Below the pieces are notes generated by a model. That model was not told where the DNA came from and made no database searches. It saw nothing but the letters and a program-made list of their open reading frames with translations. The position numbers and the translations under genes were made by a program. Positions 50,158-57,927 of a stretch of DNA of 64,000 nucleotides are shown piece by piece (the stretch's first letter is position 1; each line of letters opens with the position of its first letter). Origin of the DNA: Marinococcus halotolerans DSM 16375 (lineage in GTDB: Bacteria > Bacillota > Bacilli > Bacillales > Marinococcaceae); NCBI RefSeq assembly GCF_000420725.1, contig NZ_ATVM01000003.1, forward strand, positions 1 through 64,000, given 5' to 3'.

Positions 50158-50598
50158 ATGTCTGTAATAGAAGCATCGACGTCTGTAGATATCCTCGAGC
50201 AATCGGAACAGTTAGGACACATGGTTGTAGAGTCTGATATATATATTGAATACCGGGAAGCCAAAAAAGCGATGAAGGAAGATCCCGAAGCCCAGGAAAA
50301 AATTAATAATTTTTTAAGCTGGAAGGATCAGTACGAAGAAGTGCAGCGCTTCGGAGCATATCACCCGGACTATAAGACAACCGCTAAGCAGGTGAGAGTC
50401 GTAAAACGGGAAATGGATATGCATGAGACAGTCATCCGCTACCGTCAGGCAGAAAAAGCGCTTGATAATTTACTTACAGAAATATCCACGCTAATAGCAG
50501 AGTCTGTTTCATCTTCCATCAAAGTGCCGACGGGCAATCCGTTTTATGATAACCAGTCGTGCGGCTGTTCGACCGGGGGAAGCTGCGGCTGCTCCTGA
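50158..50598 (+). CDS. ylbF: YlbF (RicF), RNA-maturation and developmental regulator
   Basis: A 146-residue member of the YlbF/YmcA helical family. In B. subtilis it joins YmcA and YaaT in the Ric (Y) complex that stimulates RNase Y-dependent mRNA processing and supports competence, sporulation and biofilm formation. The C-terminal Cys-Gly cluster SCGCSTGGSCGCS (four Cys) fits the iron-sulfur ligand tail of RicF. The site GGAGGTG precedes the ATG. A terminator follows immediately. Confidence 0.94.
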   Translation: MSVIEASTSVDILEQSEQLGHMVVESDIYIEYREAKKAMKEDPEAQEKINNFLSWKDQYEEVQRFGAYHPDYKTTAKQVRVVKREMDMHETVIRYRQAEKALDNLLTEISTLIAESVSSSIKVPTGNPFYDNQSCGCSTGGSCGCS

Positions 50599-50605
50599 TA
50601 AACAT

Positions 50606-50652
50606 AAAACCTCCTCTTTTAGGGTATATCTCCTTTAAAGAGGAGGTTTTTG
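50606..50652 (+). terminator. Terminator whose 3' arm is the next gene's ribosome site
   Basis: AAAACCTCCTCTTT at 50606-50619 pairs perfectly (14 bp) with AAAGAGGAGGTTTT at 50637-50650 over a 17-nt loop, followed by one more T. GAGGAGG in the 3' arm is the Shine-Dalgarno of the gene starting at 50655. Confidence 0.85.
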
Positions 50653-50654
50653 CT

Positions 50655-51110
50655 ATGTTTAAAGGTGTGTTTGAAGCCCAGACTGTAGTGGCTGCATCCA
50701 GAGAAGAAGTCTGGAATTACTTCCAGGACCCGGTGCAGCTTGAAGAAATGACGCAGTTTCCCGAAGTCGAGGTAGAATCTTCCGGCAAAACAGAAGCGGG
50801 GGCGGAGATCCGGCTGTACCTTTATTTTGGAATATGGAAAACGGTATGGGACTCGGTTATTACTTACATGGATGCGCCGAACGCGTTTCAGGATGAAGGA
50901 AAAAAACTGCCTTTTCCATTTACGGGATGGAAGCATACTCATACTTTCCAGGAGCTCGGGCCGCTCACGGGAGTTCATGATTATATCGAATTTGAGTCGG
51001 TGGTGCCGGCCTGGATGGTGAAGTGCTTTTTAAGCGGGATGTTTAAAAGCCGCAAAGCCTTTGTCATAAAACAATTCAATAAGAAAAATAAAGGAAGTTC
51101 CGCTTTTTAA
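50655..51110 (+). CDS. SRPBCC-fold cell division inhibitor-like protein
   Basis: A 151-residue SRPBCC protein. FEAQTVVAASREEVWNYFQDPVQLEEMTQFPEVEVES at the N-terminus and GWKHTHTFQELGPLTGVHDYIEFESVVPAWMVKCFLSGMFKSRK at the C-terminus are typical of the polyketide-cyclase/YfcH-associated group. The ligand is unknown. The start follows GAGGAGG by eight nt, but that site is buried in the upstream terminator stem. The 3' end is itself part of the next terminator. Confidence 0.8.
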   Translation: MFKGVFEAQTVVAASREEVWNYFQDPVQLEEMTQFPEVEVESSGKTEAGAEIRLYLYFGIWKTVWDSVITYMDAPNAFQDEGKKLPFPFTGWKHTHTFQELGPLTGVHDYIEFESVVPAWMVKCFLSGMFKSRKAFVIKQFNKKNKGSSAF

Positions 51111-51131
51111 TCGAAAAGCGGAACTTCCTTT
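51090..51131. terminator. Bidirectional terminator overlapping two coding ends
   Basis: AAAGGAAGTTCCGCTTTT at 51090-51107 pairs perfectly with its complement at 51114-51131. The left arm is the end of the SRPBCC gene and the right arm reaches the stop region of the convergent cbpB gene. Confidence 0.93.
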
Positions 51132-51579
51132 AGTCAGATTGAAATTCGCGGTGGACCATGACTAGAATAGCGCGCCGTGTAATGAGGCCGACGAAAGCAC
51201 CTTCATCATCTTCAATACACACAAATGGATGGTTAATGGAGAGCGTCAATGCCTTTCCAAAGTTATCATCCACGTTCATTTTTGGAACTTTCTCCGACAT
51301 GACCGATTCCACGGTATGCTCGTGAAGCTTGTCCATTTCGATTCGCTCTGTGCCAAGAATCGTATCAAGTACCTGGGCTTTGCTGATCTGGCCCTGTACG
51401 CGGTAATGCGTATCTAACACCGGGACCGCAGTGTAGCCGGATTTAATTAATATCAAAAGCGCATGATCGAGGGGATTGGCTGCCTGCACATGGGCTACTT
51501 TTTCGTGGCCGATAATCAGTTCAGCTATTTCCTGATTCATAATATTTGTGTTTTTTAACTCATGAAGCACTGTCATCAC
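51130..51579 (-). CDS. cbpB: c-di-AMP receptor CbpB/DarB (two CBS domains)
   Basis: About 149 residues forming a Bateman pair. HEKVAHVQAANPLDHALLILIKSGYTAVPVLD closely follows B. subtilis YkuL (DarB/CbpB), as does the VESVMSEKVPKMNVDD linker. The C-terminal GLITRRAILV keeps the Arg pair that binds c-di-AMP. In B. subtilis apo-DarB activates Rel and PycA. The start is uncertain: GTG at 51579 or ATG at 51576 are possible, but the only good Shine-Dalgarno serves a nine-codon upstream ORF. The gene is not beside ccpC as in B. subtilis. Confidence 0.88.
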   Translation of the reverse strand: MMTVLHELKNTNIMNQEIAELIIGHEKVAHVQAANPLDHALLILIKSGYTAVPVLDTHYRVQGQISKAQVLDTILGTERIEMDKLHEHTVESVMSEKVPKMNVDDNFGKALTLSINHPFVCIEDDEGAFVGLITRRAILVMVHREFQSD

Positions 51580-51589
51580 ATACTTTCAT
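51560..51589 (-). CDS. Nine-codon upstream ORF overlapping the cbpB start
   Basis: On the minus strand ATG at 51589 is preceded by AGGAG at six nt spacing and encodes MKVCDDSAS before a TGA at 51562-51560. It overlaps the first codons of cbpB in another frame. It may be a leader peptide controlling cbpB translation, or a sign that the true cbpB start is displaced. Confidence 0.35.
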   Translation of the reverse strand: MKVCDDSAS

Positions 51590-51725
51590 TGATTTCTCCT
51601 AGAGCAAAAGAACGATAACTACAACAGAGAGATATAAAGACATGTTGAATAATAAAAGGATTTCAAGTTTTCGTCAAGTTCCAAAAAACGTAATTAACGG
51701 TGATCTGGGCGATTTTAGGCAGACC

Positions 51726-51768
51726 AAAGACAGCTGTTGATTCAAATCGACTCAACAGCTGTCTTTTG
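51726..51768 (-). terminator. Hairpin downstream of tnrA
   Basis: AAAGACAGCTGTTGA at 51726-51740 pairs perfectly (15 bp) with TCAACAGCTGTCTTT at 51752-51766. T-runs are short on both strands (three to four), so termination efficiency is uncertain. Confidence 0.7.
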
Positions 51769-51781
51769 GAAGAAAATGGGG

Positions 51782-52090
51782 TCAGCCTTTTCGCATATTG
51801 AAGGCTGCGTTCAGCTGGCCACGCAGCATTCTCTCCCGCAGCTCTTTGTTTTTCATTTTCTTTTGTTCCATGCGGCGGATTTCAAACGTCTGCATGCCGT
51901 CTTCCATTTTTTCTGCAATATCGAGGAGCCGCTCTACGTCCAGAAAAGAATATTTCCTGGTGCCGCCGGAGGTGCGGTCAGGGTAAATCAGTTTACGCTC
52001 TTCATAGTAACGAATTTTTCTTTCGGAAAGTCCGGTTAATTCGCTCATAACTCCAATCGTAATTACTTTTTTATCTTTGTATGACGACAT
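51782..52090 (-). CDS. tnrA: Nitrogen regulator TnrA
   Basis: A 102-residue MerR-family regulator of nitrogen metabolism. The N-terminal [35 protein letters not shown] is almost identical in pattern to TnrA/Gln[16 protein letters not shown] completes the winged helix. The C-terminal [13 protein letters not shown] corresponds to the TnrA tail that is bound by feedback-inhibited glutamine synthetase. The absence of the longer GlnR C-terminus and of a glnA neighbour favours TnrA over GlnR. A TnrA box lies upstream. GGGGAG precedes the start. Confidence 0.92.
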   Translation of the reverse strand: MSSYKDKKVITIGVMSELTGLSERKIRYYEERKLIYPDRTSGGTRKYSFLDVERLLDIAEKMEDGMQTFEIRRMEQKKMKNKELRERMLRGQLNAAFNMRKG

Positions 52091-52123
52091 AGTTTGCTCC
52101 CCTTTTCATCTCTTTTGTAAGCT

Positions 52124-52175
52124 AATATACCATAATAACTTTTTGATGTATGGTTATTTGTTAGATTACCTTACA
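52124..52175 (-). promoter_or_regulatory. TnrA box and promoter of tnrA
   Basis: TGTTA-N7-TTACA at 52159-52175 fits the TnrA/GlnR consensus TGTNA-N7-TNACA exactly. On the minus strand a TATATT at 52129-52124 would be the -10, putting the start of transcription near 52117. The box is then centred about 50 bp upstream, the position of activating TnrA sites. This implies positive autoregulation. Confidence 0.75.
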
Positions 52176-52490
52176 TAAACGAGAGTGAATTTATAAAATT
52201 AATGCTTGAACCCTTGAGAAGAAGGGAAAGAATAAACAAGTGACTATAGCTTATCAATTGAAAGTAATTGCCATAGATTACGAGGATACATCGGACCACG
52301 GGTTCTTTTACATAAGAATCGGGTCAAACGGGCTTTAACCACTTATATTACTGATTGTTGACAAATAAAACATGTGATAATCTATTAATTGTGAAATTTT
52401 TGAACAATTCACCTCTTAATAACCATGCAGGCAATATACACGAATGATATTCATACAAAGACTGGAAATAATGACAGGAGTGACTGGAAA
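52176..52490 (+). promoter_or_regulatory. Upstream region of the aspartokinase gene
   Basis: About 315 bases. TTGACA at 52358-52363 with TCTATT or TATTAA 17-19 nt downstream is the likely promoter. I looked for a lysine riboswitch (AGGTAGAGGTGC and following stems) and did not see one. Otherwise no gene or element is recognised. Confidence 0.45.
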
Positions 52491-53858
52491 ATGAAAGTAG
52501 CTAAATTTGGCGGAAGTTCTCTGGCAAGTGCGGAGCAGATTAAAAAAGTGGCAGACATTGTAGCGACAGATGAAGACCGCAGGGTGGTAGTAGTCTCTGC
52601 CCCGGGCAAACGAAACAGTGAAGATACAAAAGTGACAGATCTGTTAATCTCCCTTGCAGAAGCCTGCCTGGAGAATTCCGGGGTGGAAGAGGCCAAAAAC
52701 AGAGTGCTGGAACGTTTCCGGAGTATTACAGCCGAACTGAATTTATCAGACGACATTATTGCGACCATTGAAAGCGATATTGAAGCCCGGATTCAGTTCA
52801 CCAAAAGTAACGAAGGACGTTTTGTTGATCAAATGAAAGCCGGCGGTGAAGATAATAACGCGAAGGTAGTGGCAAGGTATCTTCAAAGTATCGGCACCGT
52901 TGCCGAGTATGTTAACCCCAATGATGCCGGTCTGTTTGTAAGCGACACTCCTGGGAATGCCCAGGTGCTAAACGAGTCCTATGACCACATTTACAAGCTG
53001 CGCGAGCGCGACGGAGTGGTAGTATTCCCGGGCTTCTTCGGCTATTCAAAAGAAGGCGACCTCGTTACCTTCTCCAGGGGAGGTTCAGATATTACCGGCT
53101 CTATTCTGGCTGCTGGAGTACAGGCTGACCTTTATGAAAACTTCACAGATGTGGACTCGGTATTTGCGGCCAACCCGACGGTGGTGGACAGCCCGTGTGC
53201 GATTAAGCGGATGACTTATCGTGAGATGCGGGAGCTTTCCTACGCTGGATTTGCTGTTTTCCACGATGAAGCACTCATACCGGCTTTTCGCAAAAAGATT
53301 CCAGTATGTGTGAAAAATACGAATAATCCGCAGGGAAGCGGCACGATGATCATTTCTGAACGGGAATATTCATTGAACCCAATTATCGGTATTGCGGCAG
53401 ATAAAGGTTTTGAAACTATCTATGTGCGCAAATACTTAATGAACCGGGAAGTAGGTTTTGGCCGCCGTCTGCTTGCGATTATTGAAGACGAAGGGGTTTC
53501 GTACGAGCATATGCCATCAGGAATCGATGACACTTCCATCATTATCGAGGAAGGGCAGATGTCCAAGGAAAAAGAAGAGCGTATCATCGAACGGATAATG
53601 AACGAGCTTGATGCAGATGATGCCTACATTGAAAAAGGCTACGCGATGATTATGCTCGTAGGCGAAGGCATGCATGAAACAGTGGGTGTAGCTGCCCGCG
53701 CGACTCGTGCTTTCTCTGAAAAAGGCATCAATATTGAAATGATCAACCAGGGCTCATCTGAGGTGTCGCTCAGTTTCGGGATTGCTGAAGAACACGTGGA
53801 TGAAGCCATCCGTGGTTTATATGAAGAATTTTTCAGCACAAAAGAAGTGCTGCAGTAA
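52491..53858 (+). CDS. lysC: Aspartokinase III
   Basis: A 455-residue aspartate kinase that starts the pathway to lysine, threonine, methionine and diaminopimelate. The opening KVAKFGGSSLASAEQIKKV (ATP/aspartate site), FSRGGSDITGSILAAG and FTDVDSVFAANP are kinase motifs. Two ACT domains follow (from about residue 300). Length and pattern match the monofunctional YclM/ThrD isozyme of B. subtilis rather than the two-subunit LysC type. AGGAG lies 10 nt before the chosen ATG. It links functionally to the dapH-dapL operon. Confidence 0.93.
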   Translation: MKVAKFGGSSLASAEQIKKVADIVATDEDRRVVVVSAPGKRNSEDTKVTDLLISLAEACLENSGVEEAKNRVLERFRSITAELNLSDDIIATIESDIEARIQFTKSNEGRFVDQMKAGGEDNNAKVVARYLQSIGTVAEYVNPNDAGLFVSDTPGNAQVLNESYDHIYKLRERDGVVVFPGFFGYSKEGDLVTFSRGGSDITGSILAAGVQADLYENFTDVDSVFAANPTVVDSPCAIKRMTYREMRELSYAGFAVFHDEALIPAFRKKIPVCVKNTNNPQGSGTMIISEREYSLNPIIGIAADKGFETIYVRKYLMNREVGFGRRLLAIIEDEGVSYEHMPSGIDDTSIIIEEGQMSKEKEERIIERIMNELDADDAYIEKGYAMIMLVGEGMHETVGVAARATRAFSEKGINIEMINQGSSEVSLSFGIAEEHVDEAIRGLYEEFFSTKEVLQ

Positions 53859-53862
53859 AGAT

Positions 53863-53894
53863 AAAGAGGGCGGCCCCGGGGCTGCCCTCTTTTG
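53863..53894. terminator. Bidirectional terminator
   Basis: AAAGAGGGCGGCCCC pairs with GGGGCTGCCCTCTTT (one mismatch), flanked by TTTTG on the plus strand, between convergent genes. Confidence 0.88.
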
Positions 53895-53906
53895 TACATA
53901 AAAAAG

Positions 53907-54716
53907 CTAATCCTTTTGTTTGTCTTTTAGAAGCTGTTTAATATCGCTCAGCTCGCTCTCCATATGATCAAGCTGCTTCTGCAGCTTATCTTCGCTTTCT
54001 TCTGCTTCTGCTTTTTCAACGTTACTGACAATGACACCGACAAACAGGTTGAACACCACAAACGTTCCGACGAGCACAAAGGAGACAAAATAAATCCAGC
54101 TTAATGGATTGGTTTCTGCGATCGGCCGCATGACGGCGCTTGCCCACGACTCGAGGGTTACGACCTGAAACAGCGTCAGTAGGGACTGGAAGATGTCCCC
54201 GAAATATTCAGGGGCCGTGTCGCGGTAAAGCATGGTGCCGATTACTGCATACACGTAAAAAATAATGCTCATCAGAATCATAATGTTTCCTAGCGAAGGG
54301 ATGGTGCGGAGCAGGGCATCCACGAGCCGCCGCAGAGAAGGAACAACGGTAATAGCCCGGAGAACCCGGAGAACCCTGAGGATCCGCAGCACGGTAATAA
54401 AAGCTGAGCCGGCGAAGATGTGCCCGGCTGCTACAATGAAGAAATCAAACCAGTTCCAGGGAGACTTAAAAAAATGATAGAAGGGGAAAACACCTAAAAA
54501 CCGGATGATAACCTCGATGGTAAACAGCCAGAGAAGTATGTAATTTAACACAGAAAACGTATTTTCATAGCGGCTGTACAAGGCTTCAGAGGTTTCAAGT
54601 CCTACGAGCAGGGCGTTAAATAAAATCAGTGTCGTTACCACAGCAGTGAAGGCAGGTTGATCCAAAATGACAGCTAAACGCTGCCGAAAACGGGTAAAGG
54701 TAGATATCTCGCTCAT
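53907..54716 (-). CDS. Voltage-gated sodium channel, NaChBac family
   Basis: A 269-residue single-repeat six-helix channel subunit. The S4 voltage sensor carries Arg at 111, 114, 117 and 120 (VLRILRVLRVLR). The pore loop has TLESWAS at 187-193, identical to the NaChBac sodium selectivity filter. The S6 helix is LFVGVIVSNVEKAEAEE. A C-terminal coiled coil (residues 240-265) would tetramerise it. Such channels are found in alkaliphilic and marine bacilli, where they feed Na+ to flagellar motors and pH homeostasis. AAAGGAG precedes the ATG. Confidence 0.96.
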   Translation of the reverse strand: MSEISTFTRFRQRLAVILDQPAFTAVVTTLILFNALLVGLETSEALYSRYENTFSVLNYILLWLFTIEVIIRFLGVFPFYHFFKSPWNWFDFFIVAAGHIFAGSAFITVLRILRVLRVLRAITVVPSLRRLVDALLRTIPSLGNIMILMSIIFYVYAVIGTMLYRDTAPEYFGDIFQSLLTLFQVVTLESWASAVMRPIAETNPLSWIYFVSFVLVGTFVVFNLFVGVIVSNVEKAEAEESEDKLQKQLDHMESELSDIKQLLKDKQKD

Positions 54717-54806
54717 AGGTGTACTCCTTTAAAAAGATGTGAACCGTTTTGATTGTACAAAAAATAACAGGTAAAGAAAAGAAATAGCTTTGTAAGGAGG
54801 AATTAT

Positions 54807-55796
54807 ATGAAACCGGATGTGATGATTATCGGTGCCGGCCTCGCCGGCTGGAGTGCGAATCGGGAGCTTGAAAAGCACGGTCTGCGCACTACGGTCGTAG
54901 AAAAAAGCAGAGGGCTTGGCGGCAGAATGGCTACAAGAAGATTGAACGACGGGCGTGCAGACCACGGGGCCCAGTTTTTCACTGCCAGGAGTCAATCGAT
55001 GAAAGAGACAGTAAAAGAATGGGAAGCGGCGGGATACATACGCAATTGGAGCAATGGGTTTATTCAGCTCGAAAAGCTTGAGCAAAAGCAGCATTTTCAG
55101 GGAGACGGCCACCCGAGATACGTTGGGCGTACCGGTATGGCCCCGCTGATGAAGAATTTATGGAAGGGAAAAACGATAGAAAAAGAAACAAAAATTACGA
55201 CAGTTGTGCCCGGAGAAGAAGGCTGGCTGCTTCATGCAGATACTAATCAAATGGAAGCGCGTGCGGTACTTTTAACTTCCCCGGTGCCACAGTCTCTCGA
55301 AATGCTGCAGGAGGTTCCCGGGGAGCGCAGGTGGGAAAAGGATCTTTCCTCCGTCCGCTACGACCCGTGCTTATCTGTAATGATCGAATATGAAGGAGAA
55401 AGTCCTCTCGTGGAGCCAGGAGGCATCCAGACCAAAGATCCGAGAATTCAGTTTGTCGGTTGTAATTATCAGAAAGGCATTTCCGATTCCTGCGTTCTTA
55501 CCGTACACGCAGAAGGTGAATGGTCAAGGGAGCACTGGGACGACAGCGGTGAAATTTTTACCGAAGAACTGTGCCGGATTGCCGGGCCGCTCTTTGACCA
55601 CAAAAAAATAATAAAGCTTCACCCAAAGCGCTGGCGCTACGCGAAGCCGGTACATATGTACCCGGACCGCTCGCGAAGCTATGACTCGCCGTACCCTCTT
55701 GCATTTGCAGGGGATGCGTTTGGAGAAGGAAAAGTAGAAGGTGCCATTTTGAGCGGAAAAGATGCGGCAGGTAAAATTATTTCACTGCTTCAATAA
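54807..55796 (+). CDS. Renalase-like FAD-dependent oxidoreductase
   Basis: A 329-residue flavoprotein of the amine oxidase superfamily. The dinucleotide motif IIGAGLAGWSANRELEKHG, the GRMATRR ... DHGAQFFTAR segment, YVGRTGMAPLMKNL and the C-terminal LAFAGDAFGEGKVEGAILSGKDAA are typical of bacterial renalases, which oxidise dihydro forms of nicotinamide cofactors. Exact substrate not proven. AAGGAGG is 8 nt upstream. Confidence 0.83.
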   Translation: MKPDVMIIGAGLAGWSANRELEKHGLRTTVVEKSRGLGGRMATRRLNDGRADHGAQFFTARSQSMKETVKEWEAAGYIRNWSNGFIQLEKLEQKQHFQGDGHPRYVGRTGMAPLMKNLWKGKTIEKETKITTVVPGEEGWLLHADTNQMEARAVLLTSPVPQSLEMLQEVPGERRWEKDLSSVRYDPCLSVMIEYEGESPLVEPGGIQTKDPRIQFVGCNYQKGISDSCVLTVHAEGEWSREHWDDSGEIFTEELCRIAGPLFDHKKIIKLHPKRWRYAKPVHMYPDRSRSYDSPYPLAFAGDAFGEGKVEGAILSGKDAAGKIISLLQ

Positions 55797-55832
55797 AAAA
55801 GCAGGAGCCGGGAGCCGGTTCCTGCTTTTTTG
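55794..55832. terminator. Bidirectional terminator
   Basis: AAAAAAGCAGGA(G)CCGG pairs with CCGG(T)TCCTGCTTTTTT around GAG, serving both the flavoprotein gene and the proBAC operon. Confidence 0.93.
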
Positions 55833-55835
55833 TTA

Positions 55836-56666
55836 CTAATCACCAATGGAGCCGGAGCGCTTCGAAGCTTCTTTCATGGCTTCTAAAAAATGCTTCTGGA
55901 CTCTGTGTTTTTCAAGATGGGTGAAAGCTGCTTCAGTTACTCCATTTGGACTTAATACTTCCTGATACAATTCATGCGGCTTTTTATCAGAATCAAGGTA
56001 GCGAAAAGCCGCGCCTTCCATAGTGTGAGCGATAATATTTTTTGCTTCCTCCGGCTTAAAACCGGCTTCAGCCGCCATTTCCTCCATCGCTTCCAGGAAA
56101 TAATAAAAATAGGCAGGGCCGCTTCCGGCAATCGCGGTGAAACCGTCGATGTCCTGCTCGGAAATCGTGTGCACGCTCCCGACCACCTGGAACAGTGATT
56201 CCGCGAGATCAAGGTCCTCATCAGTGGCATAGGTGCCTGCACATATAGCCGTTGTCGAGGCACCGACGTGGGCGGAAGTGTTTGGCATCGAACGCACCAC
56301 CGGCACCTCCTGTTCGACGAAGGATTCAAGATCGCTTAAAGAAATACCGGCGAGGACGCTGATTAAGAGCTTATCTTTAGTCAGTTCGCCGGCAAATGAC
56401 CGGACAACTGCTTCGGCGTCTTTTGGTTTGACGGCGAGAACAACAATGTCAGCTGCCTTAACAGCTTCTTTGTTATCGGTTTTTACGTGGATACCGTACT
56501 GCTCCTTCAGGCGTTCTTGCTTATCCGCAGACGATTTTACCGTCCCGAGAATGTTTGCCGGTTTGACCAGCTCGTGGCGCAGCAGTCCTGAAAATATAGC
56601 TTCTGCCATCGAGCCGGAACCGATAAATGCAATGGTTTTCTGCTGTAGGTTTGTTTTTGTCATCAT
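55836..56666 (-). CDS. proC: Pyrroline-5-carboxylate reductase
   Basis: A 276-residue enzyme that reduces P5C to L-proline with NAD(P)H. The Rossmann start IAFIGSGSMAEAIFSGLL, VLAVKPKD, VVRSMPNTSAHVGASTTAI and the C-terminal signature GSGPAYFYYFLEAM are present. Its ATG overlaps the proA stop in ATGA, so it is translationally coupled as the third gene of proBAC. Proline is a common compatible solute. Confidence 0.96.
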   Translation of the reverse strand: MMTKTNLQQKTIAFIGSGSMAEAIFSGLLRHELVKPANILGTVKSSADKQERLKEQYGIHVKTDNKEAVKAADIVVLAVKPKDAEAVVRSFAGELTKDKLLISVLAGISLSDLESFVEQEVPVVRSMPNTSAHVGASTTAICAGTYATDEDLDLAESLFQVVGSVHTISEQDIDGFTAIAGSGPAYFYYFLEAMEEMAAEAGFKPEEAKNIIAHTMEGAAFRYLDSDKKPHELYQEVLSPNGVTEAAFTHLEKHRVQKHFLEAMKEASKRSGSIGD

Positions 56667-57925
56667 TTGATCTGCCCATCTCCGTGAATTAAATATTTGT
56701 AGGAAGTGATCGCTTTTAATCCCATTGGCCCGCGGGCATGCAGCTTCTGGGTGCTCACTCCGATTTCTGCACCAAAGCCGAATTCGAATCCATCGGTAAA
56801 GCGGGTAGAGGCATTGTGATAAAGGGCCGCTGCATCGATTTGCTGGAAAAACTTCCGTTTATTTTCCGCAGATTCTGTAACAATGGCCTCAGAGTGATAC
56901 GTGGTGAACGTATTGATATGCTCGATAGCTTCTTCTGTGTCCTGTACAGTTTTCATCGAAACAATCATATCCAGGTATTCGGTATTCCAATCCTCGTCGG
57001 CTGCAGGCTCGACATCGCTATGCAGCTTTTGCACCGGAGCGTCCCCGCGGATAGTAACTCCGTGGGCAAGCAGGGCATGCACCAGGGATTCGCCGTGGTC
57101 CTCAAGCCAGGAATGATGCACAAGGATGGTTTCAGCTGCATTGCAGACAGAAGGGCGCTGTGTTTTGGCATTGACGGCAATCTGCACCGCTTTATCAGCC
57201 ACAGCAGTTTCGTCAATAAAAATGTGGCAGTTGCCGACACCGGTTTCAAGCACAGGAACGGTGGACTGATTCACTACGGTTTTAATTAAATTGGCGCCGC
57301 CGCGTGGTATTAATACATCCAGGAAATCATTCATCTGAAACATTGTCGTGGCAGCTTCCCTTGAAGTATCGGATGCGAGCTGCACCGCTTCTTTCGGAAG
57401 GGAAGTTTTTTCCAAAGCTTCCCATATGGCGTCCATGACTGCCTGATTCGATTGAAAAGCGGAAGAACTGCCGCGTAAAAGCACGCCGTTGCCGGTTTTT
57501 AAAGCAAGAGCAGCCGCGTCAGCTGTCACATTCGGCCGTGCTTCGTAAATCATGCCGATCACACCGAGCGGAACCCGGACGCTTTCCATTTTCAGGCCGT
57601 TCGGACGGGTCCAGGACTCGATCGTCTCGCCGATAGGATCTTCAAGAGACGCGATCTGCCGGCAGCCGTCAGCCATGCCTGCGATACGCCCGGAGTCAAG
57701 CGTTAGGCGGTCAAGAAGAGCAGAGGATAATCCATTTTTCCTGCCTGCTTCAAGATCTTTGGCGTTTGCTTCAAGAATAAAAGCTTCCCGCGTTTCAAGT
57801 TCGTCGGCGATGAGCGAAAGCGCCTTGTTTTTTTCTTCGGTGGAAGCGGCAGCGACACGTTTAGCCGCTTTTTTCGCTGCTTCTCCCTGCAGCCGCATCT
57901 GGGTGCTGATTTGTGTTTGTTCCAT
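56663..57925 (-). CDS. proA: Gamma-glutamyl phosphate reductase
   Basis: A 420-residue NADPH-dependent dehydrogenase of the aldehyde dehydrogenase fold that converts glutamyl-5-phosphate to the semialdehyde. Visible are GVIGMIYEARPNVTADAAALALKTGN, DVLIPRGGANLI, the catalytic cysteine in AKTQRPSVCNAAETILVH, and GFGAEIGVSTQKLHARGPMGL. GGGAGAG precedes the start. It lies two nt after proB, within the operon. Confidence 0.97.
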   Translation of the reverse strand: MEQTQISTQMRLQGEAAKKAAKRVAAASTEEKNKALSLIADELETREAFILEANAKDLEAGRKNGLSSALLDRLTLDSGRIAGMADGCRQIASLEDPIGETIESWTRPNGLKMESVRVPLGVIGMIYEARPNVTADAAALALKTGNGVLLRGSSSAFQSNQAVMDAIWEALEKTSLPKEAVQLASDTSREAATTMFQMNDFLDVLIPRGGANLIKTVVNQSTVPVLETGVGNCHIFIDETAVADKAVQIAVNAKTQRPSVCNAAETILVHHSWLEDHGESLVHALLAHGVTIRGDAPVQKLHSDVEPAADEDWNTEYLDMIVSMKTVQDTEEAIEHINTFTTYHSEAIVTESAENKRKFFQQIDAAALYHNASTRFTDGFEFGFGAEIGVSTQKLHARGPMGLKAITSYKYLIHGDGQIK

Positions 57926-57927
57926 GT

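Noticed and set aside
52176-52490. Possible lysine riboswitch ahead of aspartokinase
   Set aside because: None of the conserved lysine-element sequences or its five-helix layout could be placed, and the transcribed leader after the TTGACA promoter is too short.
52425-52490. 22-codon N-terminal extension of aspartokinase
   Set aside because: No ribosome site before the upstream ATG, and the kinase family begins at MKVAKFGG, which has AGGAG upstream.
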